This document shows, piece after piece, positions 45,564 to 55,523 of a stretch of DNA of 64,000 nucleotides (positions within the stretch are counted from its first letter, which is position 1; every line of letters begins with the position of its first letter). Source of the DNA: Nitrosomonas ureae (GTDB taxonomy: Bacteria > Pseudomonadota > Gammaproteobacteria > Burkholderiales > Nitrosomonadaceae); contig NZ_LT907782.1 in assembly GCF_900206265.1 (NCBI RefSeq), forward strand, positions 992,001 through 1,056,000. Reading direction: 5' to 3'. The position numbers and the translations under genes were made by a program. The notes under the pieces are model-generated. The model did no database searches. It was not told where the DNA came from and saw nothing but the letters and a program-made list of their open reading frames with translations.

Positions 45564-47027
45564 CTAGCTGGGGCTCCATTCAATAATTTGATTGCGCCCC
45601 GCATGTTTAGCCGCATAAAGTGCAGAATCCGCAGCTTTAATCAAGTCTTTTGCATCATGGAAAGATGCGGCATTTTCATAATATGAGGCAACTCCAATTG
45701 AAGCAGTAATATGGATAATGCTGTTACTATCAAATTTATACGAAATTGCGGCAACCGAATCTTTTAATCTGGCAATGAGATTTCTTGCAGCAGAAAGCGG
45801 CGTTCCCGGAAGAATTAAAGCAAATTCCTCACCACCATAGCGACTCAACGTATCATCCTGGCGGATTTGGTCAAAAATCGTTTTCACTACAGTGGCCAAA
45901 AGCGAATCTCCTGCAACATGGCCGTACGTATCGTTAACATGCTTAAAATGATCAAGATCAATGATTGCCACGGTCAACGGCAAATTATATTGTGTTGACA
46001 GATTAAACTCTCGCCGTAATGTTTCATCAAAATACGTGCGATTATAGGCACCTGTCAATCCATCGCGCTGCGATTTATCTTCCAGGTCTTTGATTCTTGA
46101 CAGGCTATGGATCATCAACAATTCTTTCGCTTCAGCCAGAATCCCGTTGACTTCTGAAGAATCATGCAGCGTCATTTCAAACAAATCCTCAACGGCATTC
46201 AGTTCCACTTCCATGATCTTGATAACCTCAATAAGTACATTTGTATCAAATCCAAGCCAGTTTTGTGCTACTTGGTTTAAAGCGGTTATTTTGTCAGTAT
46301 CATGGGGATACAAAAAATAGTCCGCCAAGTAACGAGAAACTGCCAAACATGCCTGCAAGGTTGGACCCAAGTTTTTCGGTTCCGGTTGACTGTGACTATT
46401 AATGCAAGATAACGCAATGTAATCAGGTATATGCCATTTCTTAAGCAGCGCATACCCTAATTCATCGTGCCCGGCACCAAACGCCTCGCGCTCGTTATTG
46501 AGCAATGTATCATGATCAGTAGTCGAGGCAAAAACCACCCCATATTCTTCTGGCATAATGATCCAAAATGCAAGGATGCCGATCTCTTGAATCAAACCTG
46601 CTAGAAATAAATCATCCAGAAAGTTCAATTCAAGCTGTTCTCCAAGTGCACGACTTGCTAGTGCTGAAGCTATCGACCTGCGCCAAAAAATATTGTTATC
46701 AAAAATGGAACTCTGGCTCGATAATGGATTTTTGATTAGAGAATTCGTTAATGAAAAGGATAGCGCAATTACAAGAACGGTGTGCGTACCCAGTATGCTG
46801 ACAGCTTGCCGGATATTTGTTGCGATCCGGCGGGATTTATATAATGGTGTATTAGCAGTTCGAAGTAATTTTGCAGAAAGTACCGGATCCAAGGAAATAT
46901 ATTGACAAACTGCTCCGATATCGGCGTCAGGATCATTCGCCAGTTCAATTATTTTGACAGCGGCCGCAGGCAAAGTTGGCAACGTTGTACAAAAATTTAA
47001 TCTTCTTTTCAATACATCATCAATCAC
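45564..47027 (-). CDS. HDOD-GGDEF signalling protein (diguanylate cyclase)
   Basis: A soluble 487-residue protein: HDOD domain (about 10-210), linker, GGDEF domain (about 320-485). The active site is GGEEF at 398-402 with an I-site RQDD five residues earlier, so it is probably an active cyclase. HDOD domains resemble HD hydrolases but often lack catalytic residues and act in signalling. It sits directly upstream of serB in one transcript. Confidence 0.9.
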   Translation of the reverse strand: MIDDVLKRRLNFCTTLPTLPAAAVKIIELANDPDADIGAVCQYISLDPVLSAKLLRTANTPLYKSRRIATNIRQAVSILGTHTVLVIALSFSLTNSLIKNPLSSQSSIFDNNIFWRRSIASALASRALGEQLELNFLDDLFLAGLIQEIGILAFWIIMPEEYGVVFASTTDHDTLLNNEREAFGAGHDELGYALLKKWHIPDYIALSCINSHSQPEPKNLGPTLQACLAVSRYLADYFLYPHDTDKITALNQVAQNWLGFDTNVLIEVIKIMEVELNAVEDLFEMTLHDSSEVNGILAEAKELLMIHSLSRIKDLEDKSQRDGLTGAYNRTYFDETLRREFNLSTQYNLPLTVAIIDLDHFKHVNDTYGHVAGDSLLATVVKTIFDQIRQDDTLSRYGGEEFALILPGTPLSAARNLIARLKDSVAAISYKFDSNSIIHITASIGVASYYENAASFHDAKDLIKAADSALYAAKHAGRNQIIEWSPS

Positions 47028-47334
47028 TTACCATCCTTATTATTATACAATACTTATATACTATTGAATAACATACTGATTATATTTTCATTATAATATA
47101 TAACACAGCATATTTGCTTATTTCTACAAGGATTATCTATTATAACTTATCAAATTATTCACCATACTTCTTGATTCTCATCAAATGATCATTTTTCAAT
47201 CAAGTTGTATGCTATTAGATTATCGTAGAAATTGTTTTGATTATTTGGAACAAAGCGGTTATAAGACATTTAACTGAATAAAAAAACCAAGCTGATTAAT
47301 TGTTCAATAAACATTCTTGACAAAGGAGTCGAAC
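47028..47334. other. Very A+T-rich divergent promoter region
   Basis: About 300 bases, unusually rich in A+T, between the HDOD-GGDEF and pepA genes. Several TATAAT-like hexamers occur, too many to choose one. No gene recognised. Confidence 0.4.
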
Positions 47335-48831
47335 GTGGATTTTGGAATTAAAGTTGGAACCCCGGAGAAACAGCGGGGTGCCTGTGCAGTCATTGGAATT
47401 TTCGAATCAAGAAAAATGACTGAATCGGCAAAAGTATTGGACAAAATTACACAAGGGTATATTAAAAGCATACTTACGTCAGGTGATATGGACGGAAAGG
47501 TAAATACCTCACTGTTGCTTCATAATGTTCCGGGCATACACTTTAAAAGAATTTTATTGATTGGACTAGGAAAGGAACAGGAATTTAAGGAAAAAACATT
47601 TTTAGGAGCGATCAATTCCATTTTCAGTACTTTACAAAAAACAGCAGTAACTGATGTCATGCTGTTTTTATCTGATTTCCCCATTAAAGAACGTGCGAAT
47701 GAGTGGAAGATCTGCCAAACCGTTATTGCTGTAATCAGTAGCGTGTATCAGTTTAATCAGCTAAAAAGTAAACCGGAAAACAATCCGGGAAAATTACGCA
47801 AGATATTATTATGTATCGATAACCGGTCAGAGTTGATCGCATGTGAACAGGCCATGCAGCAAGGCTTGGCTATTGCTCATGGTATGAATCTCACCAAAGA
47901 TTTGGGTAATCTGGCACCGAATATCTGCACCCCTACTTATCTTGCCACGCAAGCCAAGAATCTCGCCAAAACGCATAAACTCAAAGCATCCATATTAGAG
48001 GAAAAAGATATGGAAAAGCTAGGTATGGGCTCTTTCCTCGCTGTTGCTCGCGGTAGCGAACAACCGGCAAAATTAATCGTGCTGGAATATCATGGGCTGA
48101 GTAAAAAAGAAGATCCCATTGTTTTAGTCGGCAAAGGAGTAACTTTTGATACGGGTGGCATTTCGCTCAAGCCTGCCGCCGAAATGGATGAAATGAAATT
48201 CGACATGAGCGGAGCCGGTAGCGTACTCGGCACAATGCTCGCAGTTGCCGAAATGAAATTGCCGGTCAATCTGGTCGGTATTATTCCCGCAACCGAGAAT
48301 ATGCCTAGCGGTAAAGCCACAAAGCCTGGAGACGTAGTAACCAGCATGTCCGGACAAACCATTGAAATTTTGAATACCGACGCAGAAGGACGCTTGATTT
48401 TATGCGATGCATTAACCTACGCCGAACGCTATAACCCCAAAATGGTGATTGACATCGCCACTTTGACAGGTGCTTGCGTGATTGCCTTAGGTAATTTCAC
48501 CACTGGCTTGATGAGTAATGATGACAAGCTTACGCAAGAACTTTTGGCTGCCGGGGAACTCACCGCTGACCGCGCCTGGCAACTGCCTTTATGGGATGAT
48601 TATCAGGATCTGCTGAAAAGCAATTTTGCAGATATTGCCAATATTGGTGGCAGAACTGCGGGGACCATCACAGCGGCTTGCTTCTTATCCCGATTTACCA
48701 AGAAATACCGCTGGGCACATCTGGACATTGCAGGAACGGCCTGGAAATCAGGTAAAGATAAAGGATCAAGCGGCCGACCGGTACCGTTATTAACGCAATT
48801 CCTAATTACGCAATCAAAGATCTCTAAATGA
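47335..48831 (+). CDS. pepA: Leucyl aminopeptidase (cytosol aminopeptidase) PepA
   Basis: An M17 two-metal aminopeptidase that releases N-terminal residues from peptides; some relatives also act as DNA-binding regulators. The product is 498 residues. The signature NTDAEGRL is at 347-354 and the catalytic Lys at 267 in VGKGVTFDTGG. The start is GTG at 47335: AAAGGAG lies 6 bases upstream and the family opening (M/V)DFGIK begins there; a TTG at 47317 would place the ribosome site inside the gene. First gene of pepA-holC-orf-valS. Confidence 0.96.
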   Translation: MDFGIKVGTPEKQRGACAVIGIFESRKMTESAKVLDKITQGYIKSILTSGDMDGKVNTSLLLHNVPGIHFKRILLIGLGKEQEFKEKTFLGAINSIFSTLQKTAVTDVMLFLSDFPIKERANEWKICQTVIAVISSVYQFNQLKSKPENNPGKLRKILLCIDNRSELIACEQAMQQGLAIAHGMNLTKDLGNLAPNICTPTYLATQAKNLAKTHKLKASILEEKDMEKLGMGSFLAVARGSEQPAKLIVLEYHGLSKKEDPIVLVGKGVTFDTGGISLKPAAEMDEMKFDMSGAGSVLGTMLAVAEMKLPVNLVGIIPATENMPSGKATKPGDVVTSMSGQTIEILNTDAEGRLILCDALTYAERYNPKMVIDIATLTGACVIALGNFTTGLMSNDDKLTQELLAAGELTADRAWQLPLWDDYQDLLKSNFADIANIGGRTAGTITAACFLSRFTKKYRWAHLDIAGTAWKSGKDKGSSGRPVPLLTQFLITQSKISK

Positions 48832-48866
48832 CGTTATTTTCGTATAAATCCAATGCGTTGATCGCT

Positions 48867-49307
48867 ATGACACAGATTCTTTTCTACTCGGGATCAAACA
48901 ATAAATTGCAAACAACCTGCCGGCTTTGTGCCAAGGCAATACAACAGCATATGAGAGTATTGATTTACGTGCCTGCATCAAAATTGTTGGACCAGCTAGA
49001 TCAATTACTATGGACATTCTCATCTACCAGCTTTATTCCGCATTGTAATATTCTGGACGATGCTAAATTGGTTAGCGCAACACCGGTGATTCTGAGTGGG
49101 CAAATTCAAGTCAACTCCCCGTTTGATGTGTTAATCAATCTGCATGATCAATCTCCACACTTATTCGATCAATTCGACCGCTTAATCGAGATCGCAGGCA
49201 CTTCTCATGAGGATAAGCTGGCAGCACGCGAACGTTACCGTTTTTATAAGAATGCCGGTTACGAGATACAGCATTACCATTTAAACGATCAATCCGAACC
49301 ACACTAA
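48867..49307 (+). CDS. holC: DNA polymerase III chi subunit HolC
   Basis: Chi links the clamp-loader complex to single-stranded-DNA-binding protein. The 146-residue product opens MTQILFYSGS and has the family features 'RVLIYVPASKLLDQLDQLLWTF' in shortened likeness (key: LDQLLWTF), FIPH, NLHDQSP and the C-terminal AARERYRFYKNAGYEI. The ATG at 48867 matches the family start; an ATG at 48828 overlapping the pepA stop (ATGA) would add 13 residues and may serve for coupling. Confidence 0.9.
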   Translation: MTQILFYSGSNNKLQTTCRLCAKAIQQHMRVLIYVPASKLLDQLDQLLWTFSSTSFIPHCNILDDAKLVSATPVILSGQIQVNSPFDVLINLHDQSPHLFDQFDRLIEIAGTSHEDKLAARERYRFYKNAGYEIQHYHLNDQSEPH

Positions 49308-49324
49308 CAGCTGTTTCTTTTATC

Positions 49325-49684
49325 ATGGATGAGAATAAACCTGCCATCGATTTTGATGATGCCGCAATACTGGAAAAATTTCGCAGCTTACTCAACAAAT
49401 ATCAGAGTCAAGGTAAAATCACTCCGGCAATAAGTAACGTAACGCTCACTGCAAGCGCGCAGCAGGCCGACAAAACAGTATCCATGGATGCAAGTACGAT
49501 ACCATTATTAAGCGAAGTAGTAGTACTGCATCCATCCGTAATTCAACCACAGCCCGCACGCCTTACACCGATCCAACTGATACTCGATGCTGCGTTGAGG
49601 GATGCAAATATTGAAATGGATACGCTGAATAAAAAAGCATTGGCAAACGCTTTGGAAGTCCGTTTGACTAATCAAATCAAATAA
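49325..49684 (+). CDS. Conserved hypothetical protein between holC and valS
   Basis: A 119-residue soluble protein: acidic N-terminus (MDENKPAIDFDDAAI), a low-complexity middle and a helical C-terminus (LILDAALRDANIEMDTLNKK). No domain recognised. It starts 17 bases after holC, so it is in the same operon. Function unknown. Confidence 0.7.
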   Translation: MDENKPAIDFDDAAILEKFRSLLNKYQSQGKITPAISNVTLTASAQQADKTVSMDASTIPLLSEVVVLHPSVIQPQPARLTPIQLILDAALRDANIEMDTLNKKALANALEVRLTNQIK

Positions 49685-49838
49685 TCGTTATAAATAATAC
49701 AAGACTCACCCACATCTGTATAACAATAGAGATTGTCGACTGACTGGTTCTAAATAACCCGTGTTTCTTGTCATACGCACGGTATGCCATCCGCTATAAT
49801 GGTAACTTTACTAGCCACATTTACACCCTTTAAATTTC

Positions 49839-52601
49839 ATGGATCTCGAAAAAAGCTTTAATCCCAAGCATATTGAAAATCTTTGGTACTCCCAATGGGA
49901 ATCAGCCGGATATTTCAAGCCAGCTGCCGATGAAAATCGTTCCGCTTATTGCATCATGCTGCCACCTCCCAATGTTACGGGCACATTGCATATGGGACAT
50001 GCATTTCAACATACCTTGATGGATGCGTTAACGCGCTATCACCGCATGCAGGGGTACAATACTTTATGGCAACCAGGTACTGATCATGCCGGCATTGCCA
50101 CACAGATTGTGGTTGAACGTCAACTGGATCAGCAGAATCTCAAGCGGCAACAAATGGGCCGGGAAGCATTCTTAGAACGGGTATGGCAATGGAAAGAGGA
50201 ATCCGGCTCTACCATCACCCGGCAAATGCGACGCATGGGCACTTCGTGTGATTGGACGCGCGAGCGTTTTACCATGGATGATGGGCTATCACGCGCAGTT
50301 ACCGAAGTATTTGTTCGCTTATATCGGGAAGGACTCATTTATCGCGGTAAACGATTGGTGAATTGGGATCCTGTCTTGCAAACCGCCGTTTCCGATTTGG
50401 AAGTCGTAGCAACAGAAGAAAATGGCTGGTTGTGGCATATTCGCTACCCATTGGAACAAGCGGATGGTTCCGACGCAGAACAAACAAACGCCTTGATTGT
50501 CGCCACCACCCGCCCAGAAACCATGCTGGGTGATGTGGCCGTCGCCGTGCATCCCGAGGATCCGCGTTATCAGCACCTGGTCGGACGACATCTCAGACTA
50601 CCGCTGTGTGAGCGCACTATTCCAATTATTGCAGACTCTTATGTCGATATGGAATTTGGCACCGGTTGTGTAAAAATTACTCCGGCTCACGATTTTAATG
50701 ACTATCTGGTTGCGCAACGGCATCACCTGGTTCCGATTAACATTTTTACCCTGGATGCAAAAATCAATGATCTGGCTCCGGTAGAATATCAGGGCATGGA
50801 TCGCTTTGATGCCAGAAAAAGAATCATTGCCGATCTGGATGCACAAGGGTTTCTGGTTGAGACCAAACCACACAAATTGATGGCTCCACGAGGAGATCGC
50901 ACCCAAACCATCGTCGAACCGATGCTGACTGATCAATGGTATGTCGCGATGGATAGCCTGGCTAAACGTGGATTAGAAGCCGTTGCCGAAGGCGAAATTA
51001 AGTTCACGCCGGACAATTGGACGCATGTTTACAATCAATGGCTGGAAAATATTCAGGACTGGTGCATCTCGCGCCAATTGTGGTGGGGCCATCGTATTCC
51101 GGCATGGTATGACGAAGATGGTAACGTCGTCGTTGCACATAATCTGGAAGAAGCGCAAAAAATTTCCGGCAGCAGCAATCTGAAACAAGATGACGATGTG
51201 CTGGATACATGGTTCTCATCGGCGCTCTGGCCATTTTCCACCTTGAGCTGGCCGGATGAAACACCGGAACTGAAAACGTTTCTGCCAACTTCGGTATTGA
51301 TTACGGGATTTGATATTATCTTCTTTTGGGTAGCGCGCATGGTGATGATGTCATTACATTTCACCAACAAAATACCTTTTAAGGAAGTATATATTACTGG
51401 CCTGATTCGCGATGCCGAGGGTCAGAAAATGAGCAAATCCAAGGGGAACGTCCTGGATCCTCTGGATCTGATCGATGGCATTACCCTACCTGATTTGATC
51501 GCAAAGCGCACAACCGGATTGATGAATCCAAAGCAAGCCGAGTCGATTGAAAAAAATACCCGCAAACACTTTCCCGAAGGCATTCAGGCATTTGGAACCG
51601 ACGCCTTGCGCTTCACATTTGCCAGCTTGGCTTCACACGGACGTGATATCAAATTTGATCTGCAGCGCTGTGAAGGATACCGCAATTTCTGCAATAAACT
51701 GTGGAATGCGACACGCTTTGTACTCATGAATTGTGAAAGCAAAGACACCGGATTGGATGAGTCATTACCACTATCGTATTCTGCAGCCGATCAATGGATT
51801 ATCAGTCGCTTGCAACAAGCTGAGCAAGCAATCGAGCTGGCATTTACCCAGTATCGTTTTGATCTTTTGGCACGTGAAATCTACGAATTGGTTTGGGACG
51901 AATACTGTGACTGGTATGTTGAGTTGGCCAAAGTGCAATTAAACAATCAGCAGGATTCGGTTCATCGAGCAACGCGCCGAACTTTAGTCCGCGTATTGGA
52001 AGCCATACTACGGCTCGCACATCCGATCATTCCATTTATTACCGAAGAACTATGGCAAAAAGTGGCACCCCTTGCAGGAAAACAAGGTGCAAGTATTATG
52101 TGCCAGCCCTACCCGATTGCAAATGCAACAAAAATCAATCAACAATCTCTTGAGGATATTTTGTTGCTCAAAGAAATAATCAATGCTTGCCGCAATCTGC
52201 GCGGTGAAATGAAACTATCACCGGCACTCAAGGTACCACTCCTTGCCGTTGGTGATTCACAAATGTTAACAGAGTCCTCTCCCTACTTACTTTCATTGGC
52301 TAAATTATCAAATATAGAAATTCAATCCGGTGGATTACCAAACGCAGATGCTCCTGTGGCAATTGTCAGAGATTTCAAATTAATGCTGAGAATAGAGATA
52401 AATGTGGAAGCGGAACGCGAACGTTTATCCAAGGAAATTACTCGCATTCAAGCTGAAGTATCCAAAGCACAAACTAAACTTTCCAATCCCAGCTTTGTAA
52501 AACAAGCACCAGTCACGGTTGTTACACAGGAAAAAGAACGCCTGGTTACATTTAACAAAAAACTCGATGACTTAACCATACAGTTAAAAAAGCTGAATTA
52601 A
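49839..52601 (+). CDS. valS: Valyl-tRNA synthetase
   Basis: Class I aminoacyl-tRNA synthetase charging tRNA-Val. The 920-residue length is normal. The HIGH motif appears as HMGH (51-54) after PPPNVTGTL, and KMSKS is at 530-534. The editing domain (about 190-330), the anticodon-binding domain (about 610-770) and a C-terminal coiled-coil arm (about 855-920, rich in Glu/Lys/Arg) are all present. It follows the pepA-holC-orf set after a 154-base gap. Confidence 0.97.
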   Translation: MDLEKSFNPKHIENLWYSQWESAGYFKPAADENRSAYCIMLPPPNVTGTLHMGHAFQHTLMDALTRYHRMQGYNTLWQPGTDHAGIATQIVVERQLDQQNLKRQQMGREAFLERVWQWKEESGSTITRQMRRMGTSCDWTRERFTMDDGLSRAVTEVFVRLYREGLIYRGKRLVNWDPVLQTAVSDLEVVATEENGWLWHIRYPLEQADGSDAEQTNALIVATTRPETMLGDVAVAVHPEDPRYQHLVGRHLRLPLCERTIPIIADSYVDMEFGTGCVKITPAHDFNDYLVAQRHHLVPINIFTLDAKINDLAPVEYQGMDRFDARKRIIADLDAQGFLVETKPHKLMAPRGDRTQTIVEPMLTDQWYVAMDSLAKRGLEAVAEGEIKFTPDNWTHVYNQWLENIQDWCISRQLWWGHRIPAWYDEDGNVVVAHNLEEAQKISGSSNLKQDDDVLDTWFSSALWPFSTLSWPDETPELKTFLPTSVLITGFDIIFFWVARMVMMSLHFTNKIPFKEVYITGLIRDAEGQKMSKSKGNVLDPLDLIDGITLPDLIAKRTTGLMNPKQAESIEKNTRKHFPEGIQAFGTDALRFTFASLASHGRDIKFDLQRCEGYRNFCNKLWNATRFVLMNCESKDTGLDESLPLSYSAADQWIISRLQQAEQAIELAFTQYRFDLLAREIYELVWDEYCDWYVELAKVQLNNQQDSVHRATRRTLVRVLEAILRLAHPIIPFITEELWQKVAPLAGKQGASIMCQPYPIANATKINQQSLEDILLLKEIINACRNLRGEMKLSPALKVPLLAVGDSQMLTESSPYLLSLAKLSNIEIQSGGLPNADAPVAIVRDFKLMLRIEINVEAERERLSKEITRIQAEVSKAQTKLSNPSFVKQAPVTVVTQEKERLVTFNKKLDDLTIQLKKLN

Positions 52602-52902
52602 TCGCTTCTAAAAAAGTATCTATCAATAATTATTATGGACAAACCACAAAACGGGTCAAGAGTAGAGTTCCATCCAAACAGTTGTTAGCAACCGCTGCAT
52701 AATCTTTACTTTTAGACACAACTAAAAATGAAGCGATTACCATTACCTGGCAGCAGATTCTGGCGTGTATTTCAGGAAAAAATTGATCAATAAGAAGTAT
52801 CCCGCTTCGGAAGCAAACCTTAAGACTTGAGACTTGAGATTTTCGCAGTGCGATTAAAACTAACTTAATATTCAGCTGATGGTAATAACATCCTTAACTA
52901 TA
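52602..52902. other. Convergent intergenic region, nothing recognised
   Basis: About 300 bases between valS and the response-regulator gene. A 21-codon frame at 52728-52793 has no ribosome site. No clear terminator hairpin with T-run was found. Confidence 0.4.
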
Positions 52903-53535
52903 TCAATCAACTAATTTATTTTTTATTGCATAGCGAATGATCTCGGAGTTGTTTGTCAGTTTGAGTTTCTCGAGTAATCGTGCACGATAAACACTCACTG
53001 TTTTGGGACTTAGAAACATCTCGGATGATATTTCAGACAAAGTTTTACCTGCTGCAATAAAACACAACGTTTGATATTCACGATCAGATAGAGTGGCATG
53101 AAGGGGTTTATCGGTATCGGAGTTAATAATATTAGCAAGTTCTTGCGCGACAACAGGACTAACATACTTATCTCCCGCAGCAACTTGCCGAATAGCCACT
53201 ACCAGCTGCGCAGGTGCGCTTTGTTTATTCAGATAACCTGATGCACCTGCTTTTAATGCTCGAATAGCAAACTCGTGCTCATTATGCATACTAAGCATTA
53301 GTACTGCCAGACTTGGTCTGTCTTTCTTTATCTGCTTCAAAATCTCAATACCGTTCCTGTCTGGCAGGGATATATCCAATAACATGACATTAAAGTCCTG
53401 CTGTCGCGCAATTTTGATCGCCTGGAAACCTGTCTCTGCTTCCCCGGTCACTTTAATATCATCGGTCTCACTGAGTATTTGTTTCAAACCTTGACGAACG
53501 ATCGCATGATCATCGGCAATCATTACACTAATCAT
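52903..53535 (-). CDS. NarL/FixJ-type response regulator
   Basis: The 210-residue regulator has a receiver domain (1-120; acidic pair Asp8-Asp9, phosphoacceptor Asp54, Lys in GYLNKQS) and a LuxR-type helix-turn-helix (about 145-205; 'LSDREYQTLCFIAAGKTLSEI'-type opening, key SDREYQTL). It is the partner of the histidine kinase gene 63 bases upstream in the same operon. Targets unknown; the flagellar genes lie just beyond. Confidence 0.93.
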   Translation of the reverse strand: MISVMIADDHAIVRQGLKQILSETDDIKVTGEAETGFQAIKIARQQDFNVMLLDISLPDRNGIEILKQIKKDRPSLAVLMLSMHNEHEFAIRALKAGASGYLNKQSAPAQLVVAIRQVAAGDKYVSPVVAQELANIINSDTDKPLHATLSDREYQTLCFIAAGKTLSEISSEMFLSPKTVSVYRARLLEKLKLTNNSEIIRYAIKNKLVD

Positions 53536-53598
53536 GTGTATACCTCCAGCTAATAAAGAACCCTACCGCAAGTGGTGGGGAATATAACCTGATGAGAT

Positions 53599-55170
53599 TT
53601 AAAGCAGAGAAATTTTCTTTCTCCTCTTAACAGAATATGATGGGGACAACTCTTTAAATTTATTATTTAAATCATATGATTGTTCAGAATGACATTCCAA
53701 ATCCCCAGTTGGTATCAAAATAGTCACCTTAGTTCCTTTTTCCGATTCTCCAGAAATATGGAAATTTCCCTTTAATTGCAGACATCGTTCACGCATTCCT
53801 CGTATTCCAAACGAATCTTGCTTCTTCATATCAATTTCAGTAATTCCACATCCGTTATCCATCACTTCAAGTAGAATCAAGCCTTCCAACTCAACAAGTT
53901 TTACCTGAATGCGTGATGCATTGGCATGCTTGGAAATATTTGTCAGTGTTTCCTGAAACACTCGAAAAATCGCAATCGCCAAGTCCGCATCTAAAGATAT
54001 TTCATCATTGTCGCATGATACTTTGCAAACAATACCGGTACGATCACTAAATTCTTTTGCCTGCCATTGCACAGCGGCAACAATCCCACAATCAAGAATT
54101 CCCGGACGTAAATCAAGTGAGATTCGTCTAGTACTGTCGATTACCCGGTCCACTAGTAATTCAATAGATTTCGCTTTCTGTTGATAAAATTCTAGCTTTC
54201 TTGCTGTCTTATCCAAACAAGGGAGTAATTCACATTTAATGGCAGTTAATGTTCCGCCAATGTCATCATGAATTTCACGTGCGATTCGAGCTCGCTCCTG
54301 TTCTTTAACCTTCTGTAAATATGAAGATAGCTCGGCCAATTGTTCACGCGAACGTGCAATCTCACGCTCTGCCAATTTATTGCGAGTAATATTTATCATA
54401 ATGCCATCCCACAGCATGACTCCATCGAGCATTCTTCTAGGCGTTGCGCGTAAACTAATCCATTTAATATCACTATCTCCTTTAACTTGAATACAACCCT
54501 CCCAATTCCAGGTTGAAAGCTGCTCGGCAGATGTCATCATTAGTTGACAATAGGATTCTTTATCTTCAGCTAAAATTAATTCCGGGAAAAGCTCCGGGTT
54601 ACTCATTAGCTTCTGGGGAGATAACCCCAGTAGCGTTTCGCTTGCATCACTGACATATGGAAAACTAGCTTGATTATTAGTGTTTAACTGAAATTGAAAC
54701 ACAACTCCGGGGAGATTAGATGTAATTGCTTGAAAAAGTACTTCACTTTTCTGCAATGCAGTTTGAGCAGTAATAAACCGCTGGTTATTATTTGCCTCAC
54801 GCAAACTACGTCTAATTACCGGTACTAATCTAGCAAGATTGGCCTTCATCATAAAATCATATGCGCCCAAAGCCATGATAGATGCAGCCGCCTCTTCACC
54901 GACATTACTTGAAATAATAATTAAGGGGGTGTCCAATCCTTGATTTTTTATCAATTTGAGCACATCACACGCATTAAATCGTGGCAAAGCATAATCGGAC
55001 AGAATTACATTCCAGTCGGGTATCTTCAGTGCTTCCTGCAAATCCTCAACCGTAGTAACACACTGATAGTTTATTTGAAAACAGCTTTGTGAAAGTATTT
55101 TCAAAACCACATCAGCATCCTCTGCAGAATGTTCAATCAGCAATATTTTTAATTCTTCTTCATTGACCAT
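53599..55170 (-). CDS. Hybrid histidine kinase (REC-PAS-HisKA_3-HATPase)
   Basis: A soluble 523-residue kinase. Order: N-terminal receiver-like domain (about 5-125, Asp59 in ILSDYALP, but the usual paired acids are replaced by Glu-His in LLIEHSAED), PAS (about 140-265), a dimerisation helix with phospho-His301 in AREIHDDIGG (NarX/DesK-type HisKA_3) and HATPase (about 400-490, 'VMDNGCGI' and 'GIRGMRERC'). It would phosphorylate the NarL-type regulator next to it. No membrane helix, so it senses an internal signal. Confidence 0.92.
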   Translation of the reverse strand: MVNEEELKILLIEHSAEDADVVLKILSQSCFQINYQCVTTVEDLQEALKIPDWNVILSDYALPRFNACDVLKLIKNQGLDTPLIIISSNVGEEAAASIMALGAYDFMMKANLARLVPVIRRSLREANNNQRFITAQTALQKSEVLFQAITSNLPGVVFQFQLNTNNQASFPYVSDASETLLGLSPQKLMSNPELFPELILAEDKESYCQLMMTSAEQLSTWNWEGCIQVKGDSDIKWISLRATPRRMLDGVMLWDGIMINITRNKLAEREIARSREQLAELSSYLQKVKEQERARIAREIHDDIGGTLTAIKCELLPCLDKTARKLEFYQQKAKSIELLVDRVIDSTRRISLDLRPGILDCGIVAAVQWQAKEFSDRTGIVCKVSCDNDEISLDADLAIAIFRVFQETLTNISKHANASRIQVKLVELEGLILLEVMDNGCGITEIDMKKQDSFGIRGMRERCLQLKGNFHISGESEKGTKVTILIPTGDLECHSEQSYDLNNKFKELSPSYSVKRRKKISLL

Positions 55171-55523
55171 CTCAGCACCTCATTGAATGAAGCCGATATA
55201 ACCTAAAGAGTTAAGTTACAAAACTAATTAACTGAATTTTTTTATGAATTCTACTTTACTTAAAAATTTTAAAAAAAACATTTATAACACGAATAGCTGA
55301 TATTAACCAAACGATTAGGTAAAGAATACAAAAGTAAAATCCTAAACTTTTTAGAATGATCTCCGATAACTGCAATCAACGGTGCTTGCCTTTCTTCTTG
55401 GATTGCGAGGAAGTCACCACCGTAATTTAAATTAAAGATTAATCCGCCCAAGGTTTTTTATACCTTCCTGGATCGCGGAAAAACCGACTGGCAATAATGC
55501 CAAATGTAAATAGGAGAACCCAA
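55171..55523. other. fliC promoter region and leader
   Basis: A+T-rich region between the kinase and fliC genes. It has a sigma-28 promoter at 55343-55369 and a roughly 150-base 5' leader. In the leader ACGGTG (55379-55384) can pair with CACCGT about 35 bases downstream, with an inner CTTC/GAAG stem, so the leader may be structured. Confidence 0.5.
55343..55369 (+). promoter_or_regulatory. Sigma-28 (FliA) promoter of fliC
   Basis: TAAA at 55343-55346, 15 bases, then TCCGATAA at 55362-55369, against the consensus TAAA-N15-GCCGATAA (one mismatch). It lies about 155 bases before the fliC ATG, in the right orientation. Confidence 0.8.

Noticed and set aside
52728..52793. 21-codon open frame between valS and the response regulator
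   Set aside because: No ribosome site and no recognisable product.
55192..55199. GCCGATAT, a second sigma-28 -10 candidate before fliC
   Set aside because: No TAAA-like -35 lies 15 bases upstream; the site at 55343-55369 is far better.
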